DNA from: Pseudomonas grandcourensis
Lineage (GTDB): Bacteria; Pseudomonadota; Gammaproteobacteria; Pseudomonadales; Pseudomonadaceae
NCBI RefSeq assembly: GCF_039909015.1
Contig: NZ_CP150919.1
Span: 2,642,501 to 2,706,500 of the forward strand
Length of the DNA stretch: 64,000 nucleotides
Direction of reading: 5' to 3'
The translations under genes and the position numbers were made by a program. Positions within the stretch are counted from its first letter, which is position 1. The number at the start of each line of letters is the position of its first letter. Below are positions 59,407 through 64,000 of this stretch, one piece after another. The notes under the pieces are model-generated. The model saw only the letters and a program-made list of their open reading frames with translations, was not told the DNA's origin and made no database searches.

Positions 59407-60339
59407 ATGGATGTGTTCCAGACCCTGCGCTGTTTCGCGGCGGTGGCCCAAAGCGGCAGCTTCACCGCGGCAGCCGCGATGTTGGACACCACCACGACCA
59501 ACGTTTCAAAAGCCGTTTCCAGCCTGGAGGCCCGGCTGCAAACGCGGCTGATCAACCGCACCACCCGGCGCCTGGCACTGACCGAAGCCGGTGTGCGCTA
59601 TTTGCAGCGCTGCGAGCGGATTCTGCAGGACATGCGCGAGGCCGACGAAGAGGCGGGCACCGCTCAGGTCATGCCCGCCGGCCGGCTGAAAATCCATGCC
59701 ATGTCGGCCATCGGCAACCATTACGTGATCGGCGCCATTGCCCGCTACAGGGAAACCTATCCTTCGGTTCTGTTTGACCTGACCGTGACCAATCGGCTGC
59801 CGGATTTGCTCGAGGAAGGCTATGACATGTCGATTGTGTTGGCGCGGGACCTGCCCGATTCCGGGTTTGTCGCCCAGCGGTTGGGCATCACCTACAGCAT
59901 TCTCTGCGCCTCGCCGGCCTACCTGAGCAAACGCGGGACTCCCGCGTCGCCGAGTGAGCTTGGCGGCCATGATTGCCTGCGAATCGTCAACACGGTCATG
60001 CCGGTCGAAAACTGGGTATTCGAAGGTCCGCAGGGGATAGAAACGTTCAGCACACCGGCGTCGCCCTTTCACGTCAACACGGCCGACGCCATGACATTCG
60101 CGATCAAGAACGGGATGGGGATCGGCATTCAACCGATTGCTTCGGCCGTCGAAGGCCTGAGGGCGGGGACTTTGGTGCGGGTATTGCCGGGGTATCGGCT
60201 GGAGGAGCTGAACCTGTTTGCGATCTACCCGTCACGCAAGTTCGTGGATGCAAAAATAAAAACCTGGGTGGAATTCCTGAAGCATTCCATTCCGGGGTTG
60301 CTGGCGTCTGATGAAAAAATTGTCGGTGCATCTGTGTAG
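59407..60339 (+). CDS. LysR-family regulator
   Basis: This 310-residue regulator has the N-terminal helix-turn-helix (SFTAAAAMLDTTTTNVSKAV) and the LysR co-inducer domain. GAGGTGA precedes the ATG at 59407. The upstream extension of the frame overlaps the reductase gene and is not used. It lies 64 bp after the aldo/keto reductase gene, which it may regulate. Confidence 0.9.
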   Translation: MDVFQTLRCFAAVAQSGSFTAAAAMLDTTTTNVSKAVSSLEARLQTRLINRTTRRLALTEAGVRYLQRCERILQDMREADEEAGTAQVMPAGRLKIHAMSAIGNHYVIGAIARYRETYPSVLFDLTVTNRLPDLLEEGYDMSIVLARDLPDSGFVAQRLGITYSILCASPAYLSKRGTPASPSELGGHDCLRIVNTVMPVENWVFEGPQGIETFSTPASPFHVNTADAMTFAIKNGMGIGIQPIASAVEGLRAGTLVRVLPGYRLEELNLFAIYPSRKFVDAKIKTWVEFLKHSIPGLLASDEKIVGASV

Positions 60340-60395
60340 CGATGTGGCTGGCGCTGTACCCATGGAGTGTCGACCCTCCATCGTCCATACAGTGC

Positions 60396-60668
60396 TCAAC
60401 CGTTCGAGCACCCGCTGCCCATGACTTGATATTCGATGGTGCGGCGTTGACCCTGGGAATCTTCATAGGTCATGCGCGCCGGGACCGGTCCGCATTCATT
60501 GGCGATTTCCGAGACTTCGATGACGCGTTTGATATCCAGCCTGGTGCCATAGGTATAGGTTTCGACGGGTGTTTGGCTGGTGGCGGCAGTCGAGTGGCTG
60601 TCGTCTGCAAAGGCCTGGGTGCCAGCGGCGCCGAGGGCAACAAAGAGTGCGATGTTCAACAGTTTCAT
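60396..60668 (-). CDS. DUF2790-family small exported protein
   Basis: This 90-residue protein has a signal peptide (MKLLNIALFVALGAAGTQAFA) and the DUF2790 core (YTYGTRLDIKRVIEVSEIAN, RMTYEDSQGQRRTIEYQVMG) with two cysteines. Members are small, mostly Pseudomonas periplasmic proteins, often copper- or stress-linked; function unknown. GAGGTGAA precedes the ATG, whereas a longer frame to 60791 has none. Confidence 0.85.
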   Translation of the reverse strand: MKLLNIALFVALGAAGTQAFADDSHSTAATSQTPVETYTYGTRLDIKRVIEVSEIANECGPVPARMTYEDSQGQRRTIEYQVMGSGCSNG

Positions 60669-61030
60669 GGTCTTCACCTCGTGGTTTGGAATGTTGTCCT
60701 GCAAGGGGTGTTCAGCCTTGTGAGCGGGTTGCATCTGATTGGGTTTGCTCACTCGGGTAGAGCCGATATTAGGCGTTTGGAGGGGGCGCAAAAATCGGTC
60801 GGGGGGATAAACACTGTTGCCGGATTGCTCATGAATCGAGGGGAATTCCTAGACTCTTTCGGCCAAACAGAGCGTGTAGCAAGCGTGATCAAACGCTCTA
60901 TACGCTTTTGTTAAATTTATTGACTTAAAAGTCAGCTTCTAGAAAGATGCAGGCCGCCAGACCTGTTTCGATCTTTTCCGAGCCTCAATCACGTTTCACT
61001 GACGGCGCTTGCAGACTTGCAGGCCTTAAA
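60669..61030. promoter_or_regulatory. Divergent intergenic region before the palindrome
   Basis: This 362-bp stretch separates the DUF2790 and porin genes. It includes a TGACTT-AA-AAGTCA dyad at 60921-60934 in an AT-rich stretch with TTAAATTTAT. I see no gene. Promoters for both genes should lie here. Confidence 0.4.
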
Positions 61031-61074
61031 TTTCGCCAATCGCTATATACAAAAATATATAGCGATTGGCGAAA
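61031..61074. promoter_or_regulatory. 44-nt perfect palindrome upstream of the porin gene
   Basis: Arms of 19 bp (TTTCGCCAATCGCTATATA and its exact inverse) flank the loop CAAAAA. It ends 69 bp before the OprD-family start codon. It would form a long hairpin in RNA or present two half-sites for a dimeric regulator. Its TATATA core and lack of a T-run after the stem argue against an ordinary terminator. Confidence 0.7.
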
Positions 61075-61143
61075 ACGTCAGGTCATGAGGGGATCAGGAC
61101 CCTGGACGCCAAAAAACAAGAGACCCGCACCGGAGTAAACACA

Positions 61144-62508
61144 ATGAAGCTGCAACCCCTGGCCCTGGCCATCACCCTGGGTGGTTTGACCCACCAGGCC
61201 ATCGCCGCCGGTTTTATCGAAGACAGCAAGGCCTCGCTGAACCTGCGCAATTTCTATTTCAATTCTGACAACCGGGAAAGCCAGGGCAAGGTGGGCAATG
61301 CCGCCTACGCCAGCCAGGCCAAGGAGTGGGGGCAGGGGTTGCAACTCAATGTGATCTCCGGATTCACCCAGGGCACCGTCGGCTTTGGCCTGGACGCTAT
61401 CGCCATGACGGGGCTGAAACTGGACAGCGGCGGTCGCGTGGGTAAGGCCGGTATCGACCGCACGCCGGGGGCGCTGTTTCCCACAGACAGCGACGGCCAT
61501 GCGGTCGATGAGTATTCCAAGGGCGGCGTGACCGGCAAAGTGCGCATTTCCAAGACCGAAGCACGCCTGGGCACCCTGCAGCCCAAGCTGCCGGTGATCA
61601 ACTTCAACGACGGTCGGCTGCTGCCGCAAACCTTCGAAGGCGGGCAGATCACCTCAAGCGAAATCAACGGCCTGACCCTCACCGCCGGTCAACTGCAGAG
61701 CACCAAGACCCGCAGCTCCACCGACGATATCGACCTGCGCATCGCCGGCGCGACACGTCCCGCCCGCACTCCGGCCAGCACGCCGCTGGCCGACTCGGAC
61801 AACTTTGTCTTCGCCGGTGGCGACTACAAGATCACCAAGGACCTGACCGCCCAGTACTACTACGGCAGCCTCGAAGATTTCTACCAACAGCACTTCCTCG
61901 GCCTGATCCACACAATGGCCATCGGCCCCGGCGCGCTGAAGACTGACCTGCGCTATTTCAACAGCAGCGCCGATGGCAAGAACGGTAACGCCGCCGGGCG
62001 GGCCCTGGGCTACAAAAGCAGCGGTTTCTGGAAAGCGGGCGACACCCATGCCGGCGAGGTGGACAACAACACCTGGAGTGCCCTGTTCACCTATAGCCTG
62101 AGTGGTCATGCCTTCAGCGCGGGCTACCAGCAAGTCTCCGGTGACAGCGCGTTCCCGTTCGTCAACCAGGGTGACGGCGCCACTGCGTACCTGATCACCG
62201 ACCGGCAGATCGGCAAGTTCCTCAGCGCCGGCGAGCGCACCTGGCTGGCCGAGTACGGGTATGACTTCGTCGCGCTTGGCGTGCCGGGGCTCAAGACCGT
62301 GGTCACTTATTTGAGCGGCGACAACATCGACTCCGCCGCCGGTGATCGCAAAGAGTGGGAGCGCGACCTGCGGATCGACTATGCGCTGCAAAGCGGTCCA
62401 CTCAAGGGGGTGGGCATTTCCTGGCGTAACGCCAGCTTGCGTGGCAATGCCAGCAGCGACCTGGATGAAAACCGCCTGATCCTCAGCTACAGCCTGCCGC
62501 TGCTTTAA
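61144..62508 (+). CDS. OprD-family outer-membrane porin
   Basis: This 454-residue beta-barrel has a signal peptide (to about residue 21, HQAIAA) and the OprD hallmark GFIEDSKASLNLRNFYFNSD. The C-terminal strand ends ILSYSLPLL, typical of outer-membrane proteins. OprD members take up amino acids, organic acids and related nutrients. GGAG is positioned upstream of the ATG at 61144. The substrate is unknown. Confidence 0.92.
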   Translation: MKLQPLALAITLGGLTHQAIAAGFIEDSKASLNLRNFYFNSDNRESQGKVGNAAYASQAKEWGQGLQLNVISGFTQGTVGFGLDAIAMTGLKLDSGGRVGKAGIDRTPGALFPTDSDGHAVDEYSKGGVTGKVRISKTEARLGTLQPKLPVINFNDGRLLPQTFEGGQITSSEINGLTLTAGQLQSTKTRSSTDDIDLRIAGATRPARTPASTPLADSDNFVFAGGDYKITKDLTAQYYYGSLEDFYQQHFLGLIHTMAIGPGALKTDLRYFNSSADGKNGNAAGRALGYKSSGFWKAGDTHAGEVDNNTWSALFTYSLSGHAFSAGYQQVSGDSAFPFVNQGDGATAYLITDRQIGKFLSAGERTWLAEYGYDFVALGVPGLKTVVTYLSGDNIDSAAGDRKEWERDLRIDYALQSGPLKGVGISWRNASLRGNASSDLDENRLILSYSLPLL

Positions 62509-62517
62509 GCACGGGAC

Positions 62518-62551
62518 CGGTCCTGGCTTGCCGGTGGGCAGCCCAGGACCG
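62518..62551 (+). terminator. Hairpin after the porin gene
   Basis: CGGTCCTGG and CCAGGACCG form a perfect 9-bp stem with a 16-nt loop just after the stop codon. No T-run, so it may only partly block read-through into the next gene. Confidence 0.5.
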
Positions 62552-62586
62552 TCAGGTGATTGGTCAACCCCGACAGGAGCATCGCC

Positions 62587-63120
62587 ATGCGTTCAATTTT
62601 TTCGACTGTGCAAAGCCTTGTTCGCCCCGGCGCCAAACCCGTGTTGTTGTCACGCCCGGTCATCAATGTGGCTGAGCAGACACTGGAGGTGGTCGGGCAA
62701 GTGCAGAACCCGCTGTGCCTGAGCGTGGCCGACCTGCACGCCATGCCGGGCTATGACTGGGTGAGACTGACCAGCAATACCTGCGAGGGCAATGCGCAAA
62801 AAGCACAAAAAAAGGGCTATCGCGGGGTGCTGCTGCGGGAAATTGTCCTCAAGGCCGGGTTGAAGAGTGATGACCCCAAAGGCTGGAAACGCGCCTATGT
62901 GGTGGCGCGTGCCAGTGACGGCTATGTCGCGTTGTTCAGTTGGAACGAACTGATCAATACCGACGTGGGCGATGCGGTTCTGGTGGTGTACCGACAACAT
63001 TCCCACGAGCAGACGGAGCTCGGCGAGCATCTTTCATTGGTCTCGGGAAGCGATCGTCATTCCGGGGCCCGTCAGGTGAAGTGGTTGCGCAGCATTGAGC
63101 TGTGCAGCATCTTTGGCTGA
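62587..63120 (+). CDS. Small molybdopterin-binding-domain protein
   Basis: This 177-residue protein matches the oxidoreductase molybdopterin-binding domain (PF00174-type), as in the YedY/SUOX group: LEVVGQVQNPLCLSVADLHA, TSNTCEG with the likely Mo-ligand cysteine, and YRGVLLREIV. It lacks a signal peptide and a dimerisation domain, so it is a minimal version, possibly acting with a partner. AGGAG precedes the ATG at 62587; an upstream in-frame start is weaker. Confidence 0.75.
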   Translation: MRSIFSTVQSLVRPGAKPVLLSRPVINVAEQTLEVVGQVQNPLCLSVADLHAMPGYDWVRLTSNTCEGNAQKAQKKGYRGVLLREIVLKAGLKSDDPKGWKRAYVVARASDGYVALFSWNELINTDVGDAVLVVYRQHSHEQTELGEHLSLVSGSDRHSGARQVKWLRSIELCSIFG

Positions 63121-63153
63121 CTTCATCCACAACGCCTACCGAGGAATATGCCA

Positions 63154-63450
63154 ATGCCAGTGTGCAATTCGCTTGGCTTTGATCGCCATTCTACGGTCGA
63201 GCAAGTGTTGGCCGGCGAACAATGGCCACCGGAATTCGAAGTGGCCCTGAGGGATCTGCTGGAGCAGATGGCCAACGCCGGCCATGACGTCACCCTGCAC
63301 AACCTCGGCCGGTTCCTTGGCGACTTTGTGCCGCGCTACACCCTGGACCGTGCCGAGGAATGGCAGGAATGGTCGACCCGACGCTGGGTCTCGCAGACCA
63401 AGCCGGCGCTGGTGGACAAGCTGGCGGATGTCTTCATCGGCGGTCAGTGA
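63154..63450 (+). CDS. Unrecognised 98-residue soluble protein
   Basis: I do not recognise this protein. It is acidic, with no membrane span, signal peptide or cysteine motif, and looks helical (LRDLLEQMANAGHDV). AGGA lies eight bases before the ATG at 63154; the ATG at 63148 is too close to it. It lies 33 bp after the molybdopterin-domain gene and probably shares its transcript. Confidence 0.6.
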   Translation: MPVCNSLGFDRHSTVEQVLAGEQWPPEFEVALRDLLEQMANAGHDVTLHNLGRFLGDFVPRYTLDRAEEWQEWSTRRWVSQTKPALVDKLADVFIGGQ

Positions 63451-63462
63451 TACCGCTGGCGC

Positions 63463-64000
63463 TCACCGGTACTCATCATGCCGGCGCCACCAGGGCCCGG
63501 TCTCATTGCGGCCCTTCGGCGCGCGGTCGAGCCATTGGTACATGCTCCACAATCCGTCCAGGCCCCGCGCGTAGGTGGAGTAGGTGTGATAGATCTCGCC
63601 GTCTTCCAACACGAACGTACTCAACCCCGGCCTGTCGCGGGTGTAGGTCGGTGCATCGGTGCCACAGGTCGCGGCGAACTGTTTCACCGGTTCCGGGATC
63701 TGGCTGGCGTCCATGGCATGCCCGCCGCGCTGATAGTTGTACTCGACCAGCCCTTCACGCTGCTGCGCTTCGGTGAAGTAAACGTTGAAGTCGGCGGTGA
63801 AGTCGCTATCGGCGGCCGAAGCCCAGGGGAAAGTCCAACCCATTCGGCGCTTGTAGGCCTGCAGTTTCGCCAACGGCGCGCGGGATATCGCCATCAAGGT
63901 AACGTCGTGGTTCGCCAGGTGGACGACGATGGGGTCGAAGCCATCGGCGATGGCTGAGCAGGAAGGGCAGCCGGCCGTGTAGTCGGGGCCGAACATGAAG
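63463..64000 (-). CDS. DUF899-family thioredoxin-like protein, C-terminal part
   Basis: The visible 178-codon part has the DUF899 core: MFGPDYTAGCPSCSAIADGF with a CxxC-like thioredoxin motif, then TFPWASAADSDFTADFNVYF and the end WWRRHDEYR. DUF899 proteins are thioredoxin-fold enzymes of unknown substrate. The N-terminus is cut by the window end. It converges on the unknown gene at 63154. Confidence 0.85.
   Translation of the reverse strand, partial: FMFGPDYTAGCPSCSAIADGFDPIVVHLANHDVTLMAISRAPLAKLQAYKRRMGWTFPWASAADSDFTADFNVYFTEAQQREGLVEYNYQRGGHAMDASQIPEPVKQFAATCGTDAPTYTRDRPGLSTFVLEDGEIYHTYSTYARGLDGLWSMYQWLDRAPKGRNETGPWWRRHDEYR

Noticed and set aside
1..64000. CRISPR array, tRNA or rRNA genes
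   Set aside because: No regularly spaced repeats with unique spacers were seen, and no clear tRNA cloverleaf or rRNA sequence was found by reading.

Overview
The window reads as chromosomal DNA from a fluorescent-group Pseudomonas. The coding sequence is GC-rich and densely packed. Small hairpin repeats of the Pseudomonas REP type (GGAGCGAGC-TTGCTCGCG and relatives) sit between genes. Many families are typical of the genus: an OprD-type porin, a DUF2790 protein, a DUF6124-like protein, a cbs/cystathionine lyase pair and an EmrAB-OprM-type pump. I saw no rRNA, tRNA, CRISPR array or intact transposase.

Layout. 0-5 kb: the end of an amino-acid ABC permease, an EamA exporter overlapping a convergent TetR gene, an aspartoacylase-like zinc hydrolase behind a palindromic operator, a small DUF6124-like gene with a structured leader, a fimbrial-like protein, and a periplasmic protein joining EGKCG repeats (as in HvfA-type metallophore precursors) to two EF-hands. 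5-12 kb: a signalling module with a receiver-only protein, a response regulator carrying a DNA-binding domain at each end, and a divergent 1713-residue pseudokinase/ATPase/GAF/histidine kinase. 12-17.7 kb: an AraC regulator, metallo-beta-lactamase-fold and alpha/beta hydrolases, an isochorismatase-like hydrolase, WrbA and a DUF3313 lipoprotein. 17.7-24 kb: a PhnCDEE-type oxyanion importer and the reverse transsulfuration pair. 24-29 kb: a catabolic operon (flavin monooxygenase, RidA, DUF1028, ArgE-like deacetylase, polyamine-type binding protein), then a duplicated REP block and a diguanylate cyclase.

30.3-45.4 kb is the most unusual region. A two-domain GntR regulator lies between divergent arms. 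The left arm has a glycosyltransferase, an FAD amine oxidase and a cupin. The right arm is an 11 kb operon with a polyamine-type ABC importer, a second related glycosyltransferase, two tandem cupins, an AmgK-like sugar 1-kinase, two aldehyde dehydrogenases and a GlmU-like nucleotidyltransferase fused in frame to the second dehydrogenase. The parts suggest uptake of an amine, glycosylation of it, oxidation of the amine and then of the aldehyde, and a kinase/nucleotidyltransferase pair that rebuilds the nucleotide sugar. The substrate is unknown and the pathway is inference.

45.4-49 kb is a mobile scar: a 155-bp element with perfect 15-bp terminal repeats, two inverted copies of an IS-end-like sequence and dispersed repeats around a divergent MFS/LysR pair. 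49-64 kb: a YiaVW-like pair, a VIT-family membrane protein, a di-iron hydroxylase with a Fur-like site, Mug, a TetR-controlled EmrAB/OprM efflux operon, an aldo-keto reductase with a LysR regulator, a DUF2790 protein, an OprD-family porin preceded by a 44-nt perfect palindrome, a small molybdopterin-domain protein and a truncated DUF899 gene.
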